A stretch of DNA of 64,000 nucleotides from Baylisascaris procyonis (Eukaryota > Nematoda > Chromadorea > Rhabditida > Ascarididae): NCBI GenBank assembly GCA_037389465.1, contig JAZARR010000105.1:4172159-4236158 (forward strand). The letters run 5' to 3'. Shown in pieces: positions 1-13,425 of the stretch. Position 1 is the first letter of the stretch; every line of letters begins with the position of its first letter. The position numbers and the translations under genes were made by a program. A model generated the notes under the pieces. That model saw only the letters and a program-made list of their open reading frames with translations. It did not search any database and was not told the DNA's origin.

Positions 1-3000
1 CATGTTCATCAAGTTTTGTTGCAGAAACGCTGCAGGAAAGAACTTCAAGAATTTCAAGCGATTCTCTCACTAGGTTATTTCGAGTGCTTAGAAGGCCACT
101 TTTGCATTGTATGGAATTCTGCAGAATTTGCGTTCGCTGAAAATGTCCCTTGAGGTCGCTAGCTTTACATTTCACTCCGATTGTTGCAAAATGCATAGAA
201 TACTGACGCAAGGACAAGAAGCCCTTCCACTCTGTGAACATTGGGAATATTTCCCCGTTGGAGTTGTTTTCAGCGCTCGTTATGCTGCTTCTGCCAATTT
301 CAAACATTATGCACTTTTTCATAAGGCAGTACGTCAGACACAAATAATTAGTTCTCTTTGAGGAACGTTATGTCCTGATACAATAAACAAGTTTTTTTGC
401 TATGGAACGCCCACCTCTAACAGGCTCCACTCTTCTGGTCAGTCTTTTACTCTTCATCCATGCGTACCTTCATCATTGGGGCGATCTAGTTTCGAAGTTA
501 ATAGTCAACACACAAATGCAACACTGCTTCATCGCAGCAAGAGCTCACGCTTTTGCTTGCATAACTTTTTTTGTACAAACAAGAGCGCTTGGATTCAATT
601 CGCTCCCTCTCCCTCTCCCCACTACGTTTTTAAAACACTTGCTGCTACAGAAAACATGGAACGTCTGTTGGCGAAAATTGTCTGTCGGATCTCTTGCCCG
701 CAAGGTGGTCGAGTAAGACTCCAGTGGCAGAAGTCGATTGGCAGGATCACACTCCGAATTGGAAATGCAGTTTTTCTATTTTGGAATAGTGCTGTTTCCT
801 TCTGATTTATAAATGACAAAATGGTTTACTAATTAAAGTGAACAGCTTATTTCTCAGAGAAACCGAACACCTTTCCCACAGTCATAAGTTAGAGAGTCCA
901 AGCTAGAGTCAGTTGCATCCAGTGTAAATTTGATCCGTAAATCTGCAGCGAATACGACCAATGTGAAGAACTGACACCCCGAAAGAATAAAAATTTGAGC
1001 ACATAGATTTGAGGCGATAACGAATTTCCTTTGTGCACTGAATCCCTTTGACGCTAATTTTTCATAAATTACGCGACGCCGTTATGACGCTTTAACACCC
1101 ACACAGACATCACTTCCGCGTCCCATAACACTTTAAACACACCGACTACAGCAAACAAAATCTACAGAAGCACTTAGATAGATGGGTGAAATTTTACTAA
1201 CATCAGTCATATTTAACAACTAAGAAAATAATAATCTCATCGATGATTATTCGAGAAAATAAATTAGGAAAAATAAAGCAATATATATGGAAAAATATCG
1301 AAATGAAGTGCTGAAATGTTTTCCTAAAAAAGGTACATCGACGCACTGAACGCATTTTTCGAAGCGCAGAAGGCCTCATCAACTTTAAATGAGAATTTGT
1401 GAAGCATCGTTCACTCTTACTTCAGTGAATGATTTTGTCGCCCTTCAGGGTTCAAGTTTTGCATATTATTTTTAAGTGTAATGAAAGCAACGTTATTTCG
1501 AGAGAAATTTAAGTGGATGAATCTTATTTAAAAAACGGATGGAAAAACGCAACAAGCAGGTACACACTTTCCCCTCATATGCCACAAGCCTATGAAAGAG
1601 ACGAAGAACGAATCTCTGCTTAGGGCACCTCCCTCGGTGCAGCTCAGATGCGCCAAACTTCATTAGTTCAGGTTTCATTGTCGGTAAGATGAAACCACCA
1701 AGCAGTTAGGCACACGCGCACTCATACGCGCACGCATGTTTGCACACAAATGCACATGAACGCGCATAAGTACATAGACAGACACGCACACAGACACAGA
1801 CCCAATACACATATGCAAACCACAAGTGCATGTGTACGTATGCATGTGAGAGGCAGATCATCAGGTATGGTAAAAAACGCTCAAAAACGTACGATTTGAT
1901 TAAGACTTCTTGATTCCTTCCTTGTTTGGAAAATAACTCAATTCATTTAGGTATATGGAGACATTATTGTTCATCGAAATTCCACAAATAGTGTTGAAGA
2001 ATAAGAAACTCAAACAAAAACGAACGAAGATAACCATTATGTTAAGGCTATTCCTTGGCCACTCATTAATCCTATCGGATTACCATGACGAAATATATGC
2101 GCGTCTGATATCTTGGGAATCGTTTTGCATTTGAGTATGAATACAGCAAAATCATGCTCAGTCGGGAGTGAGCGAAAGTTGTTCGGCCCGGTCGGTTTGA
2201 TCGCTTCATGTTATCTCATTAATGTTCGAATAAATTTAGACTCATTTCTAATCAAATATGCAAGCGCAATTTTGGATGATTCTCCACCTACCACGCACCG
2301 GTTTAATCAACCGCTAGGCGTAAAATCACGTGATCGAACTGGCCAGATTGGCTAATCTTTCCAGGATAACAAATTGGCAACACTCAATTAACCTCACTCT
2401 GAGGCAGAACTGGTTGCGTGTGAAACTACTAAAATGTCGTCAGGAATACTGAGCCCAAAACTTTCTGCTCTACCGCCGGCTAAATGCAGATATATTTTCC
2501 TGCTGCAACAAGCAAATAATTTTTGAGAAGCCTTCGATGAATATGACGCTTCAGATGTTATGGCGTGAAAAGTGGGGTCCATTTATGTTTTATAAAGCAC
2601 AACAATGCTAAAGTCTTTCTGCAAACGTAAACATGGAACCAAGTGCAGTGGGATTTAGCTTGCACTTCTTCGCTTATGGAGCTGAAAATAAGGAACTCAG
2701 GTTGACATGGAGTTTAAGAAACGTCTTGCTTATTTAGGAATCAGGTGAGAACGGAGTTCGCTTCGATACTTAATGTCATTTGAAGAAATTCTTATCTATT
2801 TAAACCACCCGCTAACATGCCGAAAAGTATTTCGGAATGGATATGCGAATTGAAGCCGAAATGAAAAAGTACAAGCTCAGGCAGCGTTTTGTTCCAGAAC
2901 AGTAAAAACTGTGAAATAACTATCGTAATTGCACGTTCATATGATCCTCTCTCCATAAGCTATTTGAAATTTCGAACTATATAAGCCCCTTTTCCCTAAG

Positions 3001-5004
3001 CTTTCGTGTAATAAGAACGCTCAGTATATCAAATGTCCTTCCACAATGAATAAATTAACGGGGAATCCTTTCTCATCTTTCTTTTGAAACAAAAGTTGTT
3101 ATGAAATTTCTCATGCGGTATGAGGCTATTCCCTCATACTTGATTGCCCGATTCGAGGACAATTCCACTTAATAAAGCTACGAGAGCCATGAGCTATAAT
3201 GCTGGAAAACGAAGGATAGGTCAAATTTTGCGGAAAACAATAAAACTATGCGCGCTACTATCTCCACATATGCTTATGAACGTTTGGAAACGTTCAACTC
3301 TGAAAAAAAAAAAAACAGTCCAAAGCTCGATAAGGTGCATTATTCATAGAAAAACTCTACAGTTACACAGAATCGCATGCGCCTTTCCGTGCTAACAATA
3401 CAGGTAAAGTTTTCGATTCCATACAAACATCGACTGGGCACAGCAATCGGCCCAAAAAGGGAAAATTTTGTGAAAATGAATGACATATAGGTCAGGGAGC
3501 TGTAATCTCATAGGCTAGCAGTATCGTTTATAGCACAGGTAAAGGGATTTGTTCATTCCGGTATTCCGATTTGCTTCGTTTGTATCCTTTTTCTCCCTGA
3601 AAATTAGACATGGTCTCTTCATTTTACAGAGTCAAGTAATGCAAAATCAAGGTCTGCAGTAAATACTAACTTTAATCAAGAAGTTTGTTGTACGTGCGAT
3701 GAGCGGAATGATATCAAAAAAGATGAGTAAGACTAGTTAGTATGGAAAGTGAAAACTTTTCTGCCATGAAGCGCTGCTGTTTCACGCTCTTAGTATTTTG
3801 AGCCATAATTCGCTTGTAATGGGCAATGTTTAGCACCGAAATAGCAACGATACAAAACAGCGATTTTATTCAGCGTCGATAAATAGCTCCAGAATTCAAT
3901 AGAAATGACTAACAATGCATGCATGCTCTATCATAGAGAAGAAAAGCTGCCTATTTGCATAGCATGATTTTAATTCTCGTCTTTCTAGTATAATTCCTTC
4001 CGCTCATATAATTGCATGCAAATTTTTTTCACGTTTTTTTTTTTTTGTGCGACCAACTATGGAAAGAGCACACAGGATTCGTTGCTAACATGAGATCTCT
4101 GTTGGTCGCTTTTGATCTTGAGCTAAGCCTAGTAGCATCAAAACCTGACAGGTTAAATCAACAGCATTAGTTTTCAAACCACATCCGGTTAAAGTATGAA
4201 ACGAACTCAAACTTCTTTGTATTGTATGTGGACAGCAAGGCAACATTGATTGTTTTCTCTTTCTTTTTTGGGACGCAAGAAGAAGCATAACACACGATCA
4301 CCTATAAACATTAGCAGATCTCGTATTCCCTTGTTTATAAGCTTTTCGATCTCCACGAACCCTCCCTTCTTGAAAAAAAAAATATCCCTTTTGGAAAGCT
4401 ACAGATGATTTAAGCATCTCTCAAATATAAGTACTCTACCTCGAATGAGCCACACCTCCGATTGGCACACACTGAACTGGTAGCGCGACACAGCTGTACA
4501 CCAAGCTCGGAATATTATCAACAAATTTGAAACTGCAGCATGTTGCACAAATATGCACCTTGCAAACACCCTCATGTGATCTGGCGCGTTTTCCTGCACC
4601 CTCCTCCCGAGTGTACTTTTCGAAAACCGAGAACACTTCTTATAAGCCATTATTAGGGTTAGTAGATAAATACTTGGAAATATGATACACTGCACAACAT
4701 CAGAATTGCCTTTTTGATCCTGAAATTTTGAACTTCATGAGCAATCGATTTCTTAAAACTATTTTTTAGAGGCTGATAAAACTGAACAAAAAGCAGAGGA
4801 AAAGTTCCTTCGAAATTTTCATTAAGCTATCTTTGAGACAGTGGAGACCTGTTGGAAATAACAAATGCTAGTACAGGTCCACATTCATTGCAGATAGCCT
4901 ATGAACTCTATACGCATGTGTAAGTGAATTCTTATGAATGCTTGCCTTCAGTGTTTTGGCTATGCGCACTCAGAGAAGCCAATAAACGTGATTTTTTAAA
5001 TTCA
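1..5004. other. No supported gene
   Basis: AT-rich DNA with only short, shadow-like open frames and the Pu/Py tract at 1706-1856. A frame of 104 codons at 402-716 overlaps another frame and shows no recognisable domain. Confidence 0.6.
1706..1856. repeat. Imperfect alternating purine-pyrimidine (CA/CG/TA) tract
   Basis: CACACGCGCACTCATACGCG and similar sequence for about 150 bp, mostly Pu-Py alternation, with CpG-containing cores. Low-complexity DNA that could adopt Z-form. Confidence 0.7.
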
Positions 5005-5160
5005 GTCTGAAACCGAAATTTCATTTGGTTTTCACCAACCCGAACTCGGTTTTTTGGTTACAACGGAAATTCAGTTTTTACCGAGTGCCTTTCTCTTATA
5101 ACCGACCAATATTTTTGAAACCCAGCCGATTTCAATCGAATGCTTTCAATCGGTTATTGA
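5005..5160 (+). repeat. Dispersed AACCGA-rich repeat, copy 1
   Basis: The segment GGTTACAACGGAAATTCAG...ACCGAGTG...ACCGACCAATATTTTTGAAA aligns by eye with the copy near 7731 (GGTTGCAACCATAATTCGG...CCCGACCAAAATAAGTTTTG). Many internal AACCGA / TCGGTT inverted motifs suggest a small non-autonomous element. Ends estimated. Confidence 0.55.
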
Positions 5161-7730
5161 TTGTCATCCTCCCATCAGATCACGGATTTTTGCTCAAGCA
5201 TCGGAATTCTAAAGATTCGAACGTGAGCGAGATTCCTTTTCTGCAGCTTTTTGCTTGGATTGTTATATTTATAGCTAGAAAGCTACATTTACCTTTGTTA
5301 GTCCATTAGATGAACCTTTTGTTGGGGCCACTTCTTTTTGCAGTGCTATGAGAAACTGATGAGAATTTATTAAGTAATGAATGGATCACTCGTAATACTG
5401 CGTATCATTAAACACTATCTTTTTGTAGAGGTGGGGAAGCGGAAGTACAGTAGTGCAGTTTTATATAACTCGTGATGAATGTTTCACTAATGTTAAACAC
5501 TGTAGTTTCATATACTCTCTACTACAGATCATATTAGAGATGTGACAATGGGTTATTTCAATAAGACCTTTACCTTGCCGGCGAAATTGCGTCTTGTTCA
5601 AGTTGTATGTGGGCAAATCACGCTTTGTCCTACAAAAGTTGATTTCTTTTCAGATACGCAGTCGTGATCTTTTTCATTCTCTGATATTCAAATTTCTTTC
5701 TTTTATGGAATGGTGGCATTGAGCTGTTTTTTGACTACTTCAGTAAGGAACCGACTTCAGTAAGTTGTTTGACTATCCTTTCTTTGGGCGTGTTCTTCTA
5801 CCTGATATGCTCGCAACTGTGAATTTCACGGTATTATACGCCACTTTGACAGCAAGAACTTGCACTGTGAATGGACAGTGCTTCGAAGGCGGTTCCACTT
5901 CTGCTGCTTCAATTTCTTAAGTTGAAATCATTTTTGAAGAAGGCGAACATGTAGATGACCCTGTGGGAACACCGCAAAGAAAAATTAGCCTGAGCACTGG
6001 CGCTCTCGATGATACTGGAATGAAAAAAGGAATCGCAGAAAGAAAAGAGAGACTGTGGTAAGGACCAAAGTCGGATAGAAATCAAAACCAATAGGCATTG
6101 TTGTCTTATCCTGCCCAAAGGCGGGGGGAGGGAGCTGGGTACACCAATGGGAAGATATTTATGCAACTACTTCAGCTTAAGAAGTGTGTGAAAAATCCGG
6201 CCGATAACGATGAGGACAGGATTATGCGTCGGCGCACGAAGCGATATGAGAAACGATCGGTATTACTGAGTTCTTGCGATGTGTTAACCAGGGGCATAAT
6301 GAACCACCACTGAACTGATCATACGAAGGATGTGAACTTCGGCGAAGAAAGGGAGAGAGGAAGAGCATTCACAACAACGGTTCTTTGGCTCTTGATTGTT
6401 GCTCCTTTTGGCTAAACTGAAGCAAAATTGGCATCGTCTTTTCTCATATAAATAACTGTATATTCACAGGGACGTAGATTTTTGCGACTTTGCTTCGGAA
6501 CTTGCACGACTCGATGATACCGCATCCATTCAGTTCGGACGGTTGAATTTAAAAAAAAAAAAAATGACGTCGGTCAAAAGCTTAGATATCTCAAGAGCAT
6601 TTCTAGCCGTAGTCCTTTGACGCTTCAGAGTTTGTTTCGAATGAAAACTGGATGGGATTGTAAATGGTGGCCGACTGTGGAGTCCTGAGTTTTTCTGAGG
6701 ACGCGTACTTCAGTTCCTTTAATATTTCGATTCCTGAGTAGGAAGAGAATGGTGCACATTAGTAGTGAGAAGATGTAGAACATGAATATTTGAGCTTTCA
6801 TGTTTTCCATATGAAAAGTTTTCGTTACCAATTTAGTGCGATGTCTGAGCTCAGCACAGAGGCCGAGTGATGTTTGGCTGTTCGCTATCGCATTTTCGTT
6901 CTCTACAGCTGTTTCATTTCCAGCGTTGCTCTTTTCCTGCTATTTTTTGATAGCGTCGAGGAATTGGCTCAATTTATTTGAGGTCATCAAGCCGCAAACC
7001 TCGCAGATTTGATGAATTTCACTCTGCTGACTTTATCACTCTTGTGCAGTTCGGCGTTATCAGCAATATGTTGAAATCGTTAGGGTGGTTTGCAATTGCC
7101 CGGATAAGGCAGGCGCTAGTTTAAAATGATGTAGACAGAGTGCGAAAACTTCATCTAAATATTGATTTTTTGCCTGTATAAGAGCAAGATTTCTCCACTT
7201 TTATTTTTGCGCTAACTTTTTCTCGTTTAATTTAAATTTCTCATCTATTTAAATTTTTTCTTGATTACATTGTCGTTCTATATCTGTTGATTGCACCCGC
7301 ATCTACATGAAATGGTCTGCGTTTTTTTTTAAACTGTTTCGCTGCATTTGCAGCTGCTCGAAGTTTAGTCTAGCACATTAGCGTTGAATCTACTCTCCAG
7401 AACCATTGTCATATTTTTCGTTATAGGCAGTTGAATGAACTGACCAACTAATGTTTTCTTCTTTGCATGTTTTTTTCTGACTTATGTTTCCATAATTTCT
7501 TTTCGTTCTGCATCTGCAATGAATGTCCTCATTTTCCACTCCGCTGCGGTTCCGGTAATACTGTATTTGACTACGGTTCAGCTGTTGTTGTTTTTTAAAT
7601 CTAACTTCCTTCACGTTATCGCTGTCAACTGGCTTCGATTTGCTATTGTTGCTGGAATAAACTTATGCGATTTGTGACTCTACTGGTCAAACAAAAGTTC
7701 ACTGTTATCCTCGTGGCAAGAACCTTTTAA

Positions 7731-7880
7731 GAGAGTTTCGGTTGGGAACTGAAATCACTTTTGATTTTTACTGGCCGAAAGCTCACTTGGTTAGTTTGTT
7801 CGGTTGCAACCATAATTCGGTTTTTTACCCTTGGCTCTTCGTCATTTCCCGACCAAAATAAGTTTTGAAGGGCTGCCATC
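7731..7880 (+). repeat. Dispersed AACCGA-rich repeat, copy 2
   Basis: Diverged second copy of the element at 5005-5160, same orientation, sharing GGTTRCAACC, AATTCRGTTTTTTACC and CCGACCAAWAT. Ends estimated. Confidence 0.55.
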
Positions 7881-8336
7881 ACTAATTCTGACAATTTTCA
7901 TGATGGAGAGGATGCACGGGAAAGCCAGAAAAATTTTTCAAAAAAAAAAAAACGGTGCGGTTTTTCTTCGTCAAAAGGAAGGAAGACAAAGCCAGAAAAC
8001 GTAACGCTCGTTAAAGCCGACAAAAATATTTAACGCTTCCAAAGGAATTCTATAGAAAGTTATATTCACAATGCTGAATTTTAATTGCCATCATTAGAAT
8101 TGTTAATGTAAAGCGCAATGAAGCACAACCTAATCGTGAAACGCTTCTCACAAATATTGTTTCGAAAATAAGTCTATAAAAACAACATGAGCAGGTTGAG
8201 GAAAGCTTTTTAGAATACTATGGGCGCCTGCGTAAGAGTTCTGGAACCTGAATTTTCTGTGGTGCCCTAAGAAGGGACATGTATTAGAAAGGGTCTTTAT
8301 TAAAGGGAAGGGAAGATTGTGAGAAGGAAGAGGGGC

Positions 8337-8349
8337 GGGGGGGGGGGGG
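8337..8349 (+). repeat. Poly-G tract (13 G)
   Basis: Thirteen consecutive G in a purine-rich neighbourhood (GAGAAGGAAGAGGGGC precedes it). No gene nearby. Confidence 0.95.
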
Positions 8350-10664
8350 AGAGAGCTTGCATTCTTTCCGATCTATCGGTTTAAAATGGCTTATGTTAAT
8401 GTGGGCCTTCGTAGCATACTAATTAAGGGATTAAATAAAGAAGACTGATGTTCTGTTTGTTTTAAGGACCGATACCTTCATTGAAGTCCACCTTATGCAG
8501 TGGGAAACAAAATCATGCATAACAAACATGCAGAGGCTTTGATATGAAAGGGAGGGGGTCAAACTTTTTTAATGCCTAGTTGAAAAAAGTTCCGCTACCA
8601 TGTACTATTAAAATGACTATTTTACTAATGTTTGAAGCTTTATCGAGGACATGGGAGTGGTGTGGGGGATGAGGTGAAATATTCTGTCGCGATAAATCAA
8701 TGATGCGTTGCAATAAAATTGTCTTCAGTCACTCTCACTACTCATTGTGAGTCCGTCACGTGAGCAAAATGCTGCAGCCATTTGCTTGGATGTAGATCCT
8801 GAGCAGAAGCCGATTCAATCAGGGCCTTTCACTAAAGAAAAATTTGTAGTTGGAAGAGTTTCTATTTTTACAGACATTCAAACTAGATGCGTCTATTCGA
8901 AGACAGGTTTCAGTCGACAAGAACGACAGTGACGCAAATCATTGCCGCATTTTGATGAGCTCATGTTAAGTCAAGAAGGTTATTGAAGACACTTTTATTG
9001 AACCGCTTCACCGACTGGTCTCGATTAAGCATACTTTTTATCCAAAGAGAGGACACCTAAATGTATGTAACACCCGTCATTCTTCGTGTTTTAAGGATTT
9101 AAATGTTGGAGAGAGATAGTCAAAATGTGGGTTGTTTCCTGCCACTAGGATTGCAGGGCACTCAGTGCTTCTGTGCTAGTCAGAGGTTCGTATGGAATAA
9201 ACTACTTATTCGGAGATTACAGTCGTCAGCCCGCCTGTTCAATTGTGAATTTCGCAGCGAAAAGGCCATTAGCAAGCAATCGTACAAAGGAATCGAAAAC
9301 ATTCAAATATTCCTATAAAAACTGATGGCTGTTCTACGCAGTGCACAGTAACGGAATCAGTACTGCTCTGTTTTCACTCGTTGATCTATAATTTTATGTC
9401 TTTAGAGGGTTTTGATGGTCGCATGTAAACTATATGCTCTTGCAAAAAATGCGAAGAAAAATTTAGAATGGGCACTATGTTTCCTATCAAGAAAAAGAAA
9501 TGCAGTAGAGCAGCCTCTCGGATGTTGCATTCAACTGATGTAACTAAAACAATACAGTTGCATGAGCTGATGCGGTGTCTTGGAATCTGCTGCGTCAATT
9601 GCAGTATGTGGACACAGAAACTGGGACTCCGAAAAAGTGGAGCGCGAGCTCATAATGGTATAAGCAGAAGATTTGGAAAGTACGCAATGGCCTAGTGAAT
9701 AATAGCGCCTGTGCTGCTGAGATGATAAAGGAATAACATTTGTGCAAATCGGCAAACACTTCGAAGTTGGATTATTTTCCGAGAGTGTCTACTCTCAAAA
9801 ATTCAATTACTTAGCTCATATAATATGCAACAACTCGAAATCGTTTCATGCGTTTTCCAGAAAAAAGCCGACAATAGTACTGATGGACATTTCGGTGCAT
9901 TGATCACAGAAACCGGAGAGATACCGTAGATTACATGACGGAACGCTGAGCAAATTTCATTGGCAGCCTAAGTTAGATTTCTTATTTACCGTTTTGAACT
10001 TGCACATTCGAAGAGTGACACTGTTCTATTTGTATGAACGTCAGCATAGTCAAATTGAGATCCACTGCACCAGTTCGAACGAAATTACTGCGTGATTACC
10101 GGCACAATGTCAGGCTCGGGACTCAAAAGTTACTCTCCAGCTTTTTGATTCTGTTTCACCACAAGCCAGGTTTTCTCCTTTCCCAACGTTTTTTTCTCAT
10201 CACCCATTAGAGATGGAACGTGAGCTCCTTATAAATCTATACAGTATATCAGATCTTAATGTGTATGCGCAATTCTACAGTAGCTCCATATTCTTTCCAA
10301 TAATTTTTCAAAGAAACCTTTATACCCTGCGGTTGAGGTAAGGGGCTGGTCTCTGATATTTTACTCAATACTTCACATGGCCCCAGTCTACACGAGTAGC
10401 TCTACAGTATCACCTAACGGTGCTCACTTAAACTGAAAGAAAAAATTCGCATTTCATAGTCTATTGGTGATGGGCAATAAATTTCCTGCGTCATTTTACA
10501 CAGAGCTTCAACTGCTCGTACTCTGCATGAGTAAATATTTAGCCCACTGCACAGAACTATGAAATGAGCGTAGGAAATCATTGCATCAACGTTACTGTTG
10601 CAGATAAGGAGAAGCTTCTTGCAGTAGCTCACGAAAAAAAAAACTTAACCCGAAACGCCGTCGG

Positions 10665-10720
10665 AAATTCCATCACCCAAATTCGGAACATGAAAATTCC
10701 GAATTTGGGTGATGGAATTT
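10665..10720. repeat. Perfect 24-bp inverted repeat with 8-nt loop
   Basis: The left arm 10665-10688 (AAATTCCATCACCCAAATTC + GGAA) is exactly reverse-complementary to the right arm 10697-10720, with loop CATGAAAA. A second, smaller 9-bp inverted repeat (AAATTTGGA / TCCAAATTT, 3-nt loop) follows at 10729-10749 and shares the CAAATT core. It could be a MITE core, a foldback relic or a small-RNA hairpin. There is no long run of Ts or other terminator sign. Confidence 0.9.
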
Positions 10721-13084
10721 TAGGTGGCAAATTTGGAACGTCCAAATTTTCTAGAGCTTGTAACTCTTCTAGTTGCAAACATGAAACTTGTGAGAAGGAG
10801 GTGCTGTTGTTTACGCAGTCACGCGGCCTCTTCACTTTGGAACAATGCCATAAATTATCCCTTTTTTTCCGCTTTTAATTTCATTTCAATTCATTTGCAA
10901 TATTAAATCGCTCTATTTTATTCTTCTTCTTGCAATGAGCAAGACATCGCGTTGTACTCTTCATCGCTTCGTGACGCCGATTAGCAGCCGTGGACGTAGT
11001 GATCAATTTTTTAATTGTCTATCGACCGCCTTTGTTAGTTCACGATAACGTAGCTTCTTCAAAGCACCTCATAATATGTAACAAAAGAGCAAAGCGTGGC
11101 ATTTTCTTTAATGAAATTCTCCTGCTAGTATGGATCTAACCGGGAAAATAAACATCTGTGGCGACACATTAAAATTTCTTTGCTGCGAGTGTTTTTCCAA
11201 GGTAGCCTCCCATGTTTAGTTCACTTTATTTGATAATTCAGAAGCTGTTAAATTTTGTTTCAAGATGCGACGTGATCCTGCCAAATTGTACTTCAGCGCA
11301 TCAAAAAGTGTTGAAAATAATGCGTATATTGTCGTAGAGGATACTGGAAAACGCTGACTTTAAACATACAGAGGATGCAAGTCCATCGACAGATTAATAC
11401 TGTATGAATTCACCTCTTACTCTTTCATATTCCATCGATGACCCACACATCATTTTGTGCATCTTGGATATGCTCGAATATTGACCGTTTGTTCCTTGGT
11501 ATTTGAAAACTGATCCTCACTTATGCATATGCTTCAGCGCTTCTTATATAAGAGGGATTCATTAACATTTATGCACTTCTTAAACGGCATCATGTAAGCG
11601 AATTGATGGCAGTGAAAGTCGATGACGCCACTGCATTCCGCAACGAATAAGCTCAGAGCTCAGAGCTCTGATCTCAGACAACAGGCGTGATAGCCACTTA
11701 CAATGTGAATACATACAAAGTAAAGACATACTTCCATGACAAATCCTTTACCTTAGTGGGGGTGTGCTATTAGCGGTGAAGCAAGTGCTGCTCAGCGTCA
11801 GGTGGGAGTAAGATTGTCAGTTGCAAAAGATTGCTAAATGGATTGTCGGTAACAAAGACAAACCATTTAACATTTCCTCAACAAGTAAACGATATACTTG
11901 AGTAAAATTATGAATGCCGAAAAGTTTAAAAACTGAAGGGTAAACGCCACCAAGTTAAGCGTTCTAATGCACACATAAAAATTCGGATCATAGATATCTA
12001 GCAGCCGAAAATTTTTGTGTAGATTTCGACCGTAAAAACTCTTAAGTATCAATATTCAGAGAGCTAGCTGAAACGCTCATTTAACTGTAGAAGTATAGAA
12101 GATGATGAACCTTTAACATTCCCACTACTAATAATTCTTGCTATACGTGGACCGATGAGTCAACTGGAGAAGCATCAGAACCGTGATAAGATTTTCAATT
12201 GGTTGCCTCTTCCATGACTTTTAAATATTCATAATGGCTTTATTCTAGTGGTTGCTTACTCATATGGCTGGGCAGCAAATTATTTTGCATGCTCTTACTA
12301 TTTTCAGGTGCTCAAGCCAATTTGGATAGTGTGCAAAATGAAAAATGGGTTAGCGAATGATGGCGAAACACAGAGTGTAACAAAATTCACTTATGACAGA
12401 TTGCCATTCGAATTTTCACACTAAGCCAATTGAAGAGAACGCTACTGCGAGATTGACGTGTTAGCCCTCATGCACACACCTAAGCAATACCCATTTTGGT
12501 GCACATGAATAGGACAACAGCAGACGCTCAAATAGACGCTAAAGAAAGCAACGTTTAGGAAACATCTTTGCATAGCCAGTATAAAAAAAACTTTTCAATC
12601 TCATCATTCAATAAGAAGTTTCAAAAAATACTTAAGAATGCATATCGGAGATTTCATGAATTTGACATTTTTTGATGGAAAGATGCTATCAGCCTTTACA
12701 TGAACGATTCAGACAACTACGAAGTCTTTCCTCAACTTTAAAAAATGCATTTGGAAAATTCTTTAAAGTTTTGTGGAATACTGACCAATGAGGATTTCAC
12801 CATTAGACACCGTCATAATTTTTATGGGTGCTTTCGAAAATTAATACGCTTATATTATTTGAACATTTTAAATCCTTCGCATGAACTTGTGCAAACCTTA
12901 AGTGGCGATTTTACAACTGCAAAAAGCAGCAGATGTCTTAAAACAAAGCGGTTCACAAACTTAAATAGTTGTAGGCAAAAATTCACGCAAAAAAAGTAGG
13001 CAACAAATAGCCGATTGCCGTTTTCGAACTGAAATGAGGAAGAACGCTCATTGACATCATCGCTCGCGGCCTCATTGCAACATC

Positions 13085-13425
13085 CAAATAACGAACGAAC
13101 CTGGGGGAGGGCGACATCAAGTACAGAATGGAGTCTTCCACGACCGTGACAGCCGGGCGGCCTCCTAAGCTGACGTCCCCCTAGTTGGAAGACCTCTTAT
13201 GCGTACGACGGCTCTCGGAGGGACAGCGAGATAGAGGGAGCAATCTCGACTCCTTCTCCTACCGAAAGTGGGCTCCTTCGATACTATACGAAGTCAGCCC
13301 CGAGGTCTTACGAGTAAGCTATGGAGATGACCCTGCTCCTTTGTTATACAACGTGCGGGGCACCGGCATTCACCGAATGAATCATCACTCAAGGGTTGGG
13401 CGGGAAACGTAATGTACCTCGATGC
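13085..13425. repeat. GC-rich block, possible mobile-element relic
   Basis: About 340 bp far more GC-rich than its surroundings (GCCGGGCGGCCTCC, GTGCGGGGCACCGGC), with sharp edges into AT-rich DNA on both sides. It contains a short duplicated-looking GTCTTCCACGACC / GGAAGACCTC pairing. No convincing protein frame. The compositional island suggests insertion of a SINE-like or other foreign-composition element. Confidence 0.4.

Larger units (their letters stand above)
5161..10664. other. No supported gene
   Basis: AT-rich, with homopolymer runs, a poly-G tract at 8337 and the second AACCGA-rich repeat. A 61-codon frame at 8747-8932 looks mildly coding-like but has no family match. Confidence 0.6.
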
